Below the pieces are notes generated by a model. It did no database searches. It saw only the letters and a list, made by a program, of their open reading frames with translations, and had not been told where the DNA came from. Made by a program: the position numbers and the translations under genes. From Pseudomonadota bacterium (GTDB lineage Bacteria; Pseudomonadota; Gammaproteobacteria; Burkholderiales; Rhodocyclaceae), in NCBI GenBank assembly GCA_018241685.1, contig JAFEDJ010000030.1, forward strand, positions 28,806 to 92,805: a stretch of DNA of 64,000 nucleotides, read 5' to 3'. Shown in pieces: positions 8,625 to 16,428 of this stretch (positions within the stretch are counted from its first letter, which is position 1; the number at the start of each line of letters is the position of its first letter).

Positions 8625-9578
8625 TTATGTGTGCGCCAGCGTGGTCGCGAGGACGCGGTCGATTTCGTCGGCGATCAGGCGGATGGCCTCGGCACTGGCC
8701 GGAAGCACGTTGATCATGGTGGCGAAGATGTGCATCTGGCCTTCAAAACGACGGTGGACCACCGGCACACCGGCCGCTTCCAGCTTGGCCGCATAGGCAT
8801 CGGCATCGCTGTTCAGCACGTCCATTTCCGCACCGACAATCAGCGTGGGCGGCAGCCTGGAGACGTCCGCCTCGTGGAGCGGCGAGGCATCCGGCAGGTC
8901 GCGCCGGAGCGCGTCGGGCAAGTAATGGCTCCAGAACCAGGCCATGTCTTCCCGCGACAGCAGCAATTGAAAATCGGGATTGAGATAGCTGTCGGTATCG
9001 AGCCGGGCCTGGGTTACCGGATACAGCAGAACCTGCATCGCGAGCTCGGGGCCCTGCCCCCGCGCAGCACGATTGGCGAGCACCGCGGCGAGATTGCCGC
9101 CGGCACTGTCACTGTCGCCGGACACGATGAGCGGCAGGGATGCCTGGCCAAACAGTCGGCCGCGGGAATCGGCAAGCCAGTTCAATGCGACCTGGCAATC
9201 ATCCAGCGCGGCGGGAAATGGATGCTCCGGGGCAAGACGGTATTCGACGAGCACGACGGCACAACGCGAGTGGGCTGCCAGCGTTCGCCCGAAAGCATCG
9301 TAATCGTCGATGGACAACGTGACCCAGCCGCCGCCGTGGCAATGGAGAATCACACCGCAGATATCGTCCGACGGAATCAGCGCGCGCACGGCGCAATGGC
9401 CGCCCGGTATCGGCAGCATTTCCTCCACGACCCGGTTCATTGACGGCCCGCTGCCATAGGCGGGCCGGAATGCGGCCAGGAAGTGCCTGGCTTCGTCCGG
9501 GCTCATCTGGTGAAACGGCTTGGCGCCCATTTCTGCCAGTTGTTGCAGCATCTGTGTCGATGCCTGATCGAGTGGCAT
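8625..9578 (-). CDS. Alpha/beta hydrolase, hormone-sensitive-lipase family esterase
   Basis: 317 aa from the ATG at 9578, preceded by AGGAGACAAG. HSL-family features are the oxyanion-hole motif HGGGW (residues 81-85), YRLAPEHPFPAALDD (~113-127), a nucleophile elbow, and a C-terminal Asp/His pair (GAEMDVLNSD; GQMHIF). The elbow is unusual: it reads GDSDSAGG (154-161) instead of GDSAGG, from a tandem GACAGT duplication. The gene has its own sigma-54 promoter and faces the XylR-like activator. The Baeyer-Villiger monooxygenase ~2.3 kb away makes lactones or esters, so this esterase is the likely next step. The exact substrate is unknown. Confidence 0.88.
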   Translation of the reverse strand: MPLDQASTQMLQQLAEMGAKPFHQMSPDEARHFLAAFRPAYGSGPSMNRVVEEMLPIPGGHCAVRALIPSDDICGVILHCHGGGWVTLSIDDYDAFGRTLAAHSRCAVVLVEYRLAPEHPFPAALDDCQVALNWLADSRGRLFGQASLPLIVSGDSDSAGGNLAAVLANRAARGQGPELAMQVLLYPVTQARLDTDSYLNPDFQLLLSREDMAWFWSHYLPDALRRDLPDASPLHEADVSRLPPTLIVGAEMDVLNSDADAYAAKLEAAGVPVVHRRFEGQMHIFATMINVLPASAEAIRLIADEIDRVLATTLAHT

Positions 9579-9622
9579 TGTTCTTGTCTCCTTTGGTGAT
9601 GTGCAAAGCACCCACGCACATC

Positions 9623-9638
9623 AGCAACGGCCATGCCA
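9623..9638 (-). promoter_or_regulatory. Sigma-54 (-24/-12) promoter for esterase/outer-membrane channel operon
   Basis: On the minus strand the sequence reads TGGCATGGCCGTTGCT: GG and GC with exactly 10 bases between them, matching TGGCAY-N5-TTGCW. The predicted start is ~12 nt downstream, leaving a leader of about 30 nt before the ATG at 9578. The conserved upstream element at 9743-9779 is ~105-140 bp upstream, normal spacing for an enhancer-binding activator. Confidence 0.85.
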
Positions 9639-9742
9639 CTGGACCCAAATGAAAGCAAAAAGCTATATTGATCATGTAATAACGAAGTTTGATGCGGCGC
9701 ATCGAGAAGGGCTTTCCCTTGCGCAGGCACGGTGGGGGTTTT

Positions 9743-9779
9743 GAGAATTTGATGAAGTCGATTCATGAATTGATGAAAC
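9743..9779. promoter_or_regulatory. Upstream activating element copy 1 (XylR-like activator site)
   Basis: A 37-bp stretch that matches 11651-11687 at 29 of 37 positions by manual alignment. It is built of ATGAA/TTSATGA half-sites and contains the inverted pair around GATTCATGAATTGAT. It lies between the esterase promoter and the activator gene, so it could both activate the former and autoregulate the latter. The assignment to the activator at 9805 is inferred. Confidence 0.7.
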
Positions 9780-9804
9780 GGGCCTCGGCAGAAAGGCGTG
9801 ATCA

Positions 9805-11514
9805 GTGAGCAAGAGTTGTAGCCCCCAGTACCCGTCGGATGCTGACCTGTTGTCCCAGGTCCGCTTCGACCCGGCCCACGGCAAAGTGTGGTTCAACGAA
9901 CAGCGCATGCTCCTGTTTCATGCCTCAGGCATGAGCCTGCTGCGCAAGGAGCTGATCGAAACGCTGGGCCTGGAGCGGGCCAGCGGGCTGTTGATGCGTT
10001 TCGGCTTTCATGCCGGCTTCAAGGATGCGGCGCTCGCCCGCAAGCTGCGGCCGGAGATCACGACGGCAGATGCCTTCCTGGTTGGCCCCCAGCTGGCCTG
10101 CATCAAGGGGCTGGTGCAGGTGGAGCCGCTGGAGCTGTCTTTCGACCTGTCCACCGGCGCCTTCATCGGCCGCTTCGAATGGACGGAATCCTACGAGGCC
10201 GAGGCCCATCAGCAGCAGTTCGGCCTGGCGGCAGAGCCGGTGTGCTGGACCTTGATCGGCTATTCCAGCGGCTTCACCAGCTACTACATGGGCCGCAAGA
10301 TCCTGTTCAAGGAGGAGACCTGCGCGGGCTGTGGCGCCGCCCATTGCCGCATCATCGGCAAACCTGCGGAGGAATGGGGCGACCGCGCGGAGCTGGAGAA
10401 ATTCTACGAACCCGATTCGGTGGCGGAGGAGTTGCTCGCCCTGCGCACCCAGGTCTCCGAGCTGCAGGAAACGGTCCGCGCGGCGCGCTCCTCCCCGACG
10501 GACTCGGTCAGCTTCATCGGCCGTTCAGCCGGCTTCCTGAAAGCAAAGAATCTCATCGAGCGGGGTGCGAAAAGCCGCGCGTCGGTCCTGTTGCTTGGCG
10601 AAACCGGCGTTGGCAAGGAAGTCTTTGCCCGCAGCCTGCACGCGCTGTCGGATCGGTCCGCCCAGCCCTTCGTGGCGGTGAACTGTGCGTCGATTCCGTC
10701 GGACCTGATCGCCTCGGAACTCTTCGGTGTGGAACGGGGGGCGTTCACCGGCGCCAACGTCAGCCGTGAGGGCAAGTTCGAACGCGCCGATGGCGGCACG
10801 ATCTTCCTCGACGAAGTGGTCGAGCTGACGCCTGGCGCCCAGGCCGCCTTGTTGCGTGTGTTGCAGGAGGGGGAACTGGAACGGGTTGGCGGCACCTTCG
10901 TTCGCAAGATCGACGTGCGGGTCGTCGCAGCCACCAACGAAGACCTTCAGGAAGCAGTGAAGAAGGGGAAATTCCGCGCCGATCTGTTCTACCGGCTCAA
11001 TGTCTATCCGGTGTCGATCCCGCCACTGCGGGAGCGCGCGGAGGATATCCCGCTCCTGGCCCGGCATTTCCTCGGCAAGTTCCATGCGTTGTACAAGAAG
11101 ACCACGCTGGGCATTTCGGACCGGGCCCTGCGCGCGCTGAAGAACTACGGCTGGCCCGGCAACATCCGGGAGCTCGAGAACATGATCGAGCGCGGCGTGA
11201 TCCTGACCGATCATAACCGCAGCATCGACATCGACTCGCTGTTCGCCTCCCCGCCCGATGAAGACGCGGGCCATACCCTCGTTTCGCAGACCGGTGCCCT
11301 CAAACTGGACAGCGAACGCCCCCCTGCCCGCTCGCCCTACGACGAGCTGAGCGTCAGATTGCTGAACGAGGGCTTTTCCATCTCTGATTTCGAGTCCGCG
11401 ATCACCCGCAACGCCATGGCCCTGGCCAACGACAATGTGACGCAAGCGGCCCGCCTGATCGGCATGACCCGGGCCCAGCTCGCCTATCGGCTGGAAAAAA
11501 TCAAAGGGGAATAG
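9805..11514 (+). CDS. XylR/DmpR-like sigma-54-dependent activator
   Basis: 569 aa, GTG start. Domain order: XylR_N effector-binding domain (~20-125); V4R domain (~130-195) ending with the cysteine-containing CAGCGAAHCRIIGKP; a linker coiled coil (~207-230); AAA+ sigma-54 interaction domain with Walker A GETGVGKE (265-272), the sigma-54 contact loop GAFTGA (312-317) and Walker B TIFLDEV; and a C-terminal Fis-type HTH (NVTQAARLIGMTRAQLAYRLEKI). This is the architecture of XylR, DmpR, PhlR and similar aromatic-effector regulators. It is flanked by two sigma-54 promoters that share an upstream element, one for the esterase/channel operon and one for the monooxygenase. The effector is probably the cyclic ketone, alcohol or aromatic catabolised. 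Confidence 0.93.
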   Translation: MSKSCSPQYPSDADLLSQVRFDPAHGKVWFNEQRMLLFHASGMSLLRKELIETLGLERASGLLMRFGFHAGFKDAALARKLRPEITTADAFLVGPQLACIKGLVQVEPLELSFDLSTGAFIGRFEWTESYEAEAHQQQFGLAAEPVCWTLIGYSSGFTSYYMGRKILFKEETCAGCGAAHCRIIGKPAEEWGDRAELEKFYEPDSVAEELLALRTQVSELQETVRAARSSPTDSVSFIGRSAGFLKAKNLIERGAKSRASVLLLGETGVGKEVFARSLHALSDRSAQPFVAVNCASIPSDLIASELFGVERGAFTGANVSREGKFERADGGTIFLDEVVELTPGAQAALLRVLQEGELERVGGTFVRKIDVRVVAATNEDLQEAVKKGKFRADLFYRLNVYPVSIPPLRERAEDIPLLARHFLGKFHALYKKTTLGISDRALRALKNYGWPGNIRELENMIERGVILTDHNRSIDIDSLFASPPDEDAGHTLVSQTGALKLDSERPPARSPYDELSVRLLNEGFSISDFESAITRNAMALANDNVTQAARLIGMTRAQLAYRLEKIKGE

Positions 11515-11650
11515 GACGCGCAAGGGGCTCGCCCGTCCCACACACCAATCCGCCAGCCATCGCGCCCCCGGGAACGCAGCATTTGCCCTGCGCGTCCGGG
11601 GGCGCGTCGCGTCCAGCTCCCACGATAAATTCCTCCCTGATTGGCGACTT

Positions 11651-11687
11651 CAGAATTTCATGAAATCGCTTGATGATTTTATGAATC
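11651..11687. promoter_or_regulatory. Upstream activating element copy 2 (XylR-like activator site)
   Basis: It matches the 37-bp element at 9743-9779 at 29 of 37 positions and has the same orientation on the plus strand. It contains the palindrome ATTTCATGAAAT and lies 76-112 bp upstream of the sigma-54 promoter of the monooxygenase, the expected enhancer position. The rest of the 395-bp gap between 11514 and 11909 holds the promoter and no gene I can support. Confidence 0.72.
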
Positions 11688-11762
11688 GATACGCGACCAG
11701 CCTGTTGATCCTTATTCGGCCATTTTGACTCAAGCCCCTGTTTTGTCTTGTCTATTTTTCTT

Positions 11763-11778
11763 TGGCACAGGCTTTGCT
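11763..11778 (+). promoter_or_regulatory. Sigma-54 (-24/-12) promoter for the Baeyer-Villiger monooxygenase
   Basis: TGGCACAGGCTTTGCT is a near-perfect -24/-12 element with 10 bases between GG and GC. The start would be near 11789, giving a leader of ~120 nt before the ATG at 11910. Confidence 0.92.
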
Positions 11779-11909
11779 GATTAGCCCGTACGGGCGCCTG
11801 ATGCCCCGGATGCAGGCAGCGGATCGAAACTCGGGCATTCCGCTCCATTTCGATCCGGCAATTCCGAGCGCCTGCATAAATACATATCGACAAGACAGGA
11901 GACAAAACC

Positions 11910-13547
11910 ATGACGCAAGCCCTCCCTGAAAACCGGGCCCCTTCTTTTGCCGACGCGGTTGTCGTGGGCGCCGGCTTCGCCGGGCTCTACATGCTGCATC
12001 TGCTCAGGGATACCCTGAAGCTAAAGGCGCGGGTATTCGAAAGTGCCGATGGTGTTGGAGGGACCTGGTACTGGAATCGTTATCCGGGCGCGCGTTGCGA
12101 CATACCCAGCCACCACTATTCCTTCTCGTTCTCTCCGGAGCTCGAGCAGGAATGGACGTGGTCCGAGAAATACGCCGCACAGCCGGAAATTCTCGAGTAT
12201 CTGGAATTCGTGGCACGGAAATTCGACCTCAATAAAGACATCACTTTCAACACCCGTGTCAAATCCGCTCATTTCGACGATGAAAAGCAGCGCTGGATTG
12301 TCACGACGGATAGCGGCGAAACCGTGATTGCACGCTTCTTCATCCCCGCCGTCGGGACTTTGTCGGACGCGAACATTCCCCAATTCAAGGGTCACGGCAG
12401 CTTCGAGGGGCAGGTGCTGTTCACCGGCAAATGGCCCAGGGAGGGTGTCAATTTCGCAGGCAAGCGCGTCGGCATCATCGGGACCGGTGCCACCGCCATG
12501 CAGGCCATTCCGGTGATCGCCGAACAAGCCGCGCATCTGACCGTCTTTCAGCGGACGCCCAACTACGGCACGCCGCTGCGTAACGAGCCGATGAATCCTG
12601 CGGTGGACCGTGAAGTCAAACAGCGCTATCGCACACTCCGGCAGCAAGCGTGGGACTCCTTCGCCGGCGTACCCTTCGAGCGCCTGAAGCCCTCTGCCCT
12701 CGCCGATAGCCCCGAGGCGCGGCGCCAGCAGTACGAGGCCTGCTGGGAAGACGGCGGCTTCAGCCTGTGGATCGGCTGCTACGGAGACACCCTGTTCGAC
12801 CCGACGGCCAACAAATATGCGGCCGACTTCGTGCGTGAAAAGATCCGCTCTCGGGTCAAGGACCCGGCGGTCGCCGAGCTGCTCTGCCCGCCCGAAAGCC
12901 AGGCCTACGGCACCAAGCGCCAGCCTTGCGAAACCAATTACTTCGAGACCTACAACCGGGACAATGTGCAACTGGTCGACATCCGGAAGAACGCCATCGA
13001 GGAGATTCTCCCCACCGGACTGCGGACCACTGGCGCCGAATACCAGTTCGACATCCTGATCTACGCCACCGGCTTCGATGCCTTCACCGGTGCGATGTTC
13101 AAGATGGATATCCGCGGCGAAGGCGGCAAGGCCCTGAAGGATTACTGGTCGGCCGGCCCGCGCACCTTGTATGGCCTGGGCGCCCACGGCTTCCCCAACA
13201 TGTTCTTCATCACCGGGCCGCAAAGCCCATCAGTGCTGTTCAACATGCCGCTGGGCATCGAGATGCACTGCGAATGGATCGCCAACTGCATCACCTACAT
13301 GGACAGGAACGGCTACGGCACCATCAGCGCCGACACGGCGGAGGAAGATCGCTGGATCCAGCACACCAAGGAGCTGGCGGACGCGACCCTGCTGCCCGAG
13401 GCCACCTCCTGGTACCTGGGCGCCAACATTCCCGGCAAACCGCGGGTCTTCATGGTGTATCTGGGTGGCGGCAAGCACTACAAAGAGGTCATCGGCCGCA
13501 GCGCGACCGAAGGCTATGCGGGCTTCACACTGACGCGCACCCGCTGA
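11910..13547 (+). CDS. Type I Baeyer-Villiger monooxygenase (cyclohexanone-monooxygenase-like)
   Basis: 545 aa; FAD- and NADPH-dependent insertion of oxygen next to a ketone. Seen: FAD Rossmann motif VVGAGFAGLY (18-27), GTWYWNRYPGARCD (51-64), NADPH Rossmann motif GIIGTGATAMQ (~188-198), and the KRQPC stretch that carries the catalytic Arg in the family, followed by NYFETYNRDNVQL. The family fingerprint FxGxxxHxxxWP appears as FEGQVLFTGKWP (165-176), so the conserved His is Phe171. The gene is monocistronic behind a sigma-54 promoter and followed by a terminator. The substrate is not deducible; with the esterase, a ketone to ester/lactone to hydroxy-acid route is likely. Confidence 0.9.
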   Translation: MTQALPENRAPSFADAVVVGAGFAGLYMLHLLRDTLKLKARVFESADGVGGTWYWNRYPGARCDIPSHHYSFSFSPELEQEWTWSEKYAAQPEILEYLEFVARKFDLNKDITFNTRVKSAHFDDEKQRWIVTTDSGETVIARFFIPAVGTLSDANIPQFKGHGSFEGQVLFTGKWPREGVNFAGKRVGIIGTGATAMQAIPVIAEQAAHLTVFQRTPNYGTPLRNEPMNPAVDREVKQRYRTLRQQAWDSFAGVPFERLKPSALADSPEARRQQYEACWEDGGFSLWIGCYGDTLFDPTANKYAADFVREKIRSRVKDPAVAELLCPPESQAYGTKRQPCETNYFETYNRDNVQLVDIRKNAIEEILPTGLRTTGAEYQFDILIYATGFDAFTGAMFKMDIRGEGGKALKDYWSAGPRTLYGLGAHGFPNMFFITGPQSPSVLFNMPLGIEMHCEWIANCITYMDRNGYGTISADTAEEDRWIQHTKELADATLLPEATSWYLGANIPGKPRVFMVYLGGGKHYKEVIGRSATEGYAGFTLTRTR

Positions 13548-13631
13548 TCGGCATCACCATCGAAGGCGCAGATGTCTTCCTCAACGTCGCGGGGTGATCT
13601 CCCGCGGTAACACGCGGCCCGCGACCATTTC

Positions 13632-13664
13632 GCCGTGGCACCTTGGGTGTCACGGCGTCCTTTT
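13632..13664 (+). terminator. Intrinsic terminator after the Baeyer-Villiger monooxygenase
   Basis: An 11-bp stem with one G-U pair, GCCGTGGCACC (13632-13642) and GGTGTCACGGC (13646-13656), a 3-nt loop, then GTCCTTTTC. It lies between convergent genes. Confidence 0.8.
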
Positions 13665-13674
13665 CACCGACACC

Positions 13675-14256
13675 TCAGCGTGAGCCCGGATTCAGGAAGC
13701 CACGCATCGCCCTGGTCAGCCGCGGCATCACCACCCAGGTCATCGTCACGACGATGAGCCCGGTGAGCAAGGCGACCTTGGGCAGGAAAGGTAGATAGGG
13801 TCGCAGCAGCGGTTCGATCAGCCACAGGACCAGCGACACTGTGGGGAAGATGCCCATCCACGTCACCAGCGCCATGCGCGCCCGTGGCGGATGCATCGTG
13901 GCGGGCACGACGGCCGGCGTGAACCAGGCCTCAAGCCCCGAGAGGCGCCGATACTCCGGGTCGGTGTCGGCCAGCTTGCGCATCCGCGCCAGCAGATCGG
14001 AGCGTGCCGCGCTGGCATCCCAACTGGCGAGCGCTTCTTCCGATGCAAAGCGGATGATGACCTGGTGCTCACCGTCCGGCTCGGCGGCCGGGATCAATTC
14101 CGCACCAAGGAAGCCCTGGCAGGCCTGCATCTGCTGGAACATCTCACCGACGAGGGCTTCATACGCGGCCTCATTTCCCGCGCGGATGTGGCGGCGGGCG
14201 ACGCGGATAACGGGGTTCGCGGTACCTGGCGGGGTTTTGATGGCGCTGTTTTCCAT
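13675..14256 (-). CDS. Antibiotic-biosynthesis-monooxygenase (ABM) domain protein with two C-terminal membrane helices
   Basis: 193 aa from ATG 14256; an in-frame ATG at 14313 is less likely because it would fall inside the divergent LysR promoter. Residues ~10-105 form a dimeric ferredoxin-like ABM domain (VIRVARRHIRAGNEAAYEALVGEM ... GFLGAELI ... IIRFASEEALASW). Residues ~125-185 form two hydrophobic helices (MGIFPTVSLVLWLIEPLL; VALLTGLIVVTMTWVV). Such fused proteins are common but uncharacterised. It diverges from a LysR regulator, which probably controls it. Confidence 0.75.
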   Translation of the reverse strand: MENSAIKTPPGTANPVIRVARRHIRAGNEAAYEALVGEMFQQMQACQGFLGAELIPAAEPDGEHQVIIRFASEEALASWDASAARSDLLARMRKLADTDPEYRRLSGLEAWFTPAVVPATMHPPRARMALVTWMGIFPTVSLVLWLIEPLLRPYLPFLPKVALLTGLIVVTMTWVVMPRLTRAMRGFLNPGSR

Positions 14257-14373
14257 GATCTTCCTCACAATGTTTGATGGCTTTGCGCTGCTTGATTGGA
14301 GTATGGCGATCATCGATATATAGTTAAAATCGATTGTTGATATTCGACCAATCCAGTAAACGGATACCCCATC

Positions 14374-15315
14374 GTGGATCTACGCCAGATCGACCTGAAC
14401 CTACTCGTTTCCCTCGATGCACTTCTGGCCGAATGCAACGTAACCCGCGCCGCGCGGCGCCTGCATATCAGCCAGCCGGCGCTGTCAGCCCAACTGGCCC
14501 GCCTGCGCCATATCTTCGACGACCCGCTTTTGCTGCCTGCCGAGGCCGGCCGCGGCATGACGCCGACTGCCCGCGCCCTGGCACTGGGGCCAGTCCTGCA
14601 TTCCGTGCTGAAGGATCTGGAAGCGGTCGTGCAGTACCGGCCGAGCTTCGACCCGCTCACGGACGAACGCACCTTCCAGATCGCCGCCAACGATACCGCG
14701 ATGGTCGTGCTGGGGTTGCCGCTGATCGAGAAGCTCGCGTCCTGCGCCGGGCCCGGCGTGCGTGTTGCATTCCGAAATCCGGACGCCGGCCTGATCGCGG
14801 CGCAGATGGAAGGCGGGGAGGTTGACCTGCTCATCGCGTCCGAGCGGCTCTTGCCCGTATCGATGAAGGTCAGGCCGCTGCTTCACGGCTCCTTCGTGAT
14901 GGCCCAGCGCAAGGGCCATCCGCGCGGCACGGCGCCTCTCGACATGGACGCTTACTGTGCTTTGCAACACGTACTGGTGACGGAGTTCGGCGGGCACTTC
15001 AGCGGCTACATCGACGAGACACTGGCCGAAAGCGGACGCCACCGCCGAGTGGTGGTGTCCGTCGAGAAATTCATGCTGGTGCCGGAGATCCTGCGCAACT
15101 CGGATTACGTGTGCACACTGCCATCGATGCTGAGGAGCCGCTTCGCCAGCGTGCTCGACATGTTCGACCTTCCCTTCGACGACCGGGGCTTCGGCCTTCG
15201 ATTGGCCTGGCACCCGCGCAATCACGCCGACCCTGCGGTGAGTTGGTTGCGCGACACTCTCGTCGGGCTGCTGGACAGCAGCGCCGCTCCAGAGCCGGAC
15301 GTCACAGAGGAATAA
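14374..15315 (+). CDS. LysR family regulator (NodD/NahR-like branch)
   Basis: 313 aa with a GTG start beginning V/MDLRQIDLNLLVSLDALLAECNVT, typical of the NodD/NahR/LinR branch. The HTH is at ~18-60 (ARRLHISQPALSAQLARLRHIFDDPLL). The effector domain carries FQIAANDTAMVVLGLPLIEKL. It is separated by 117 bp from the divergent ABM gene, with an AT-rich stretch around 14310-14345 (ATCGATATATAGTTAAAATCGAT) that contains inverted half-sites suitable for a LysR site. The inducer is unknown. Confidence 0.85.
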   Translation: MDLRQIDLNLLVSLDALLAECNVTRAARRLHISQPALSAQLARLRHIFDDPLLLPAEAGRGMTPTARALALGPVLHSVLKDLEAVVQYRPSFDPLTDERTFQIAANDTAMVVLGLPLIEKLASCAGPGVRVAFRNPDAGLIAAQMEGGEVDLLIASERLLPVSMKVRPLLHGSFVMAQRKGHPRGTAPLDMDAYCALQHVLVTEFGGHFSGYIDETLAESGRHRRVVVSVEKFMLVPEILRNSDYVCTLPSMLRSRFASVLDMFDLPFDDRGFGLRLAWHPRNHADPAVSWLRDTLVGLLDSSAAPEPDVTEE

Positions 15316-15327
15316 AAGCGGCCTGTG

Positions 15328-16239
15328 CTATCCCGCGTGTTCGCTCCGCCATGCAGCCAGCGCCTCAACGCCCTGCTCCAGGGTCGAGAAACAGCGGATT
15401 CCAGCAGAAGGCGTAAAACGCAGGACACCGCTGCCACCCACCCACAGCTCCACGTCGGTGGGGAGCGCGCGGCGCAATTGCTCAAGTATCTTCGGGAGTT
15501 GCCGCGACGGAAATGCGACGGAGAACGAAAGCGCCACGATATCCGCGCGATGGGCTGTTGCCGCCCGACTGATTTCCAGCAGCGGCATTTGCGTGCCGAG
15601 AGGAATGCACTCCGCGCCTTCCAGCGCCAGCAAGGCTTCGACCATCAACAGGCCGAGCATGTGTTGCTCATCCGGTACGCTGGTCAGCAGCACGCGCGGT
15701 GACCCGCTGCCTTGCGGCAGCGTGGCAATGGCCTGACGCAACACCCGCTTGGTCAGCTCGGTAAACAGGTGTTCTTCAAACACCTCAAGGCGCCCGTCCT
15801 CCCAGGCATCGCCAACCTGCTGTGTCAGCGGTGCGACGATGTCCTGAACAAAATGCTGCAAGCCCTGACGGGCCAGCGCCTGCTGGAGAGCGTGCACGAA
15901 GCCGTTCGCATCGTGCTGCCTGAGCAAGTCGAGCAATTCGGTGTATCCGGAATTGTCCACTTCATTCCCCGCCTCAGGAGCAAGCCGCCCACGACGCGGC
16001 GCCAGCAGGCTCAGCGCCTCAACCGGTGTGGCAATCAGCTTTCCAGGCCTATACCCCTGATCCATCAGGCGTTTTATAACGCGCAAGCGCTCTACTTGCG
16101 CGACCGGGTAAACGCGCTCGCCGTGAGCATCCCGCTCTGGCACTGGGAAACCATAACGTCGCTCCCACATGCGAAGGACATCTTTGGAGAGCCCGGTGTC
16201 GCGTTCGACAGCCGCAATGGTGAAGCCCAGGGTATTCAT
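15328..16239 (-). CDS. litR: LitR/CarH-type B12-dependent photoreceptor repressor (MerR family)
   Basis: 303 aa. An N-terminal MerR-type HTH (FTIAAVERDTGLSKDVLRMWERRYGFPVP, ~6-34) is followed by a cobalamin-binding four-helix plus Rossmann module. The W-x9-EH signature of AdoCbl photoreceptors is intact (W146 ... E156 H157). So is the lower-ligand ExHxxG motif (E191, H193, G196). In this family the dark, AdoCbl-bound tetramer represses and light breaks the Co-C bond. It diverges from a lipid-modification operon, and palindromic TTGTC-N3-RACAA operators lie in the shared spacer, one of them next to its own start codon, which implies autorepression. An uncharacterised B12-sensing MerR is the main alternative. 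Confidence 0.88.
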   Translation of the reverse strand: MNTLGFTIAAVERDTGLSKDVLRMWERRYGFPVPERDAHGERVYPVAQVERLRVIKRLMDQGYRPGKLIATPVEALSLLAPRRGRLAPEAGNEVDNSGYTELLDLLRQHDANGFVHALQQALARQGLQHFVQDIVAPLTQQVGDAWEDGRLEVFEEHLFTELTKRVLRQAIATLPQGSGSPRVLLTSVPDEQHMLGLLMVEALLALEGAECIPLGTQMPLLEISRAATAHRADIVALSFSVAFPSRQLPKILEQLRRALPTDVELWVGGSGVLRFTPSAGIRCFSTLEQGVEALAAWRSEHAG

Positions 16240-16240
16240 A

Positions 16241-16257
16241 ATTTGTCCTGAACAAAT
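16241..16257. promoter_or_regulatory. LitR-type operator 1 (litR-proximal)
   Basis: ATTTGTCCTGAACAAAT is an inverted repeat (ATTTGT-N5-ACAAAT) with core TTGTC-N3-AACAA. It ends 2 bp from the litR start codon. The same core recurs at 16314-16332. Confidence 0.7.
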
Positions 16258-16270
16258 ATTAGACAAACCG

Positions 16271-16299
16271 TTGACATAAGGTCGTTGGGTCACTACCTT
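16271..16299 (+). promoter_or_regulatory. Sigma-70-type promoter of the LitR-controlled operon
   Basis: TTGACA (16271-16276), 17-bp spacer, TACCTT (16294-16299). It sits between the two palindromic operators, so a bound repressor would block it. Confidence 0.65.
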
Positions 16300-16313
16300 A
16301 CGAACAAAACGCA

Positions 16314-16332
16314 TTTTTGTCTAGGACAAAAA
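16314..16332. promoter_or_regulatory. LitR-type operator 2 (operon-proximal)
   Basis: TTTTTGTCTAGGACAAAAA is a perfect 8-bp inverted repeat around TAG. It overlaps the expected transcription start of the operon and matches operator 1 in core and spacing. Confidence 0.75.
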
Positions 16333-16428
16333 ATCCAGATGCTGCCCCCGTGAGAAACCGCTCTGCTGTCTTCCTTTGGGGAAGACACAGTCCAGACAAC
16401 GACCAGCGCGGATCATCAGGAGAAAAGG

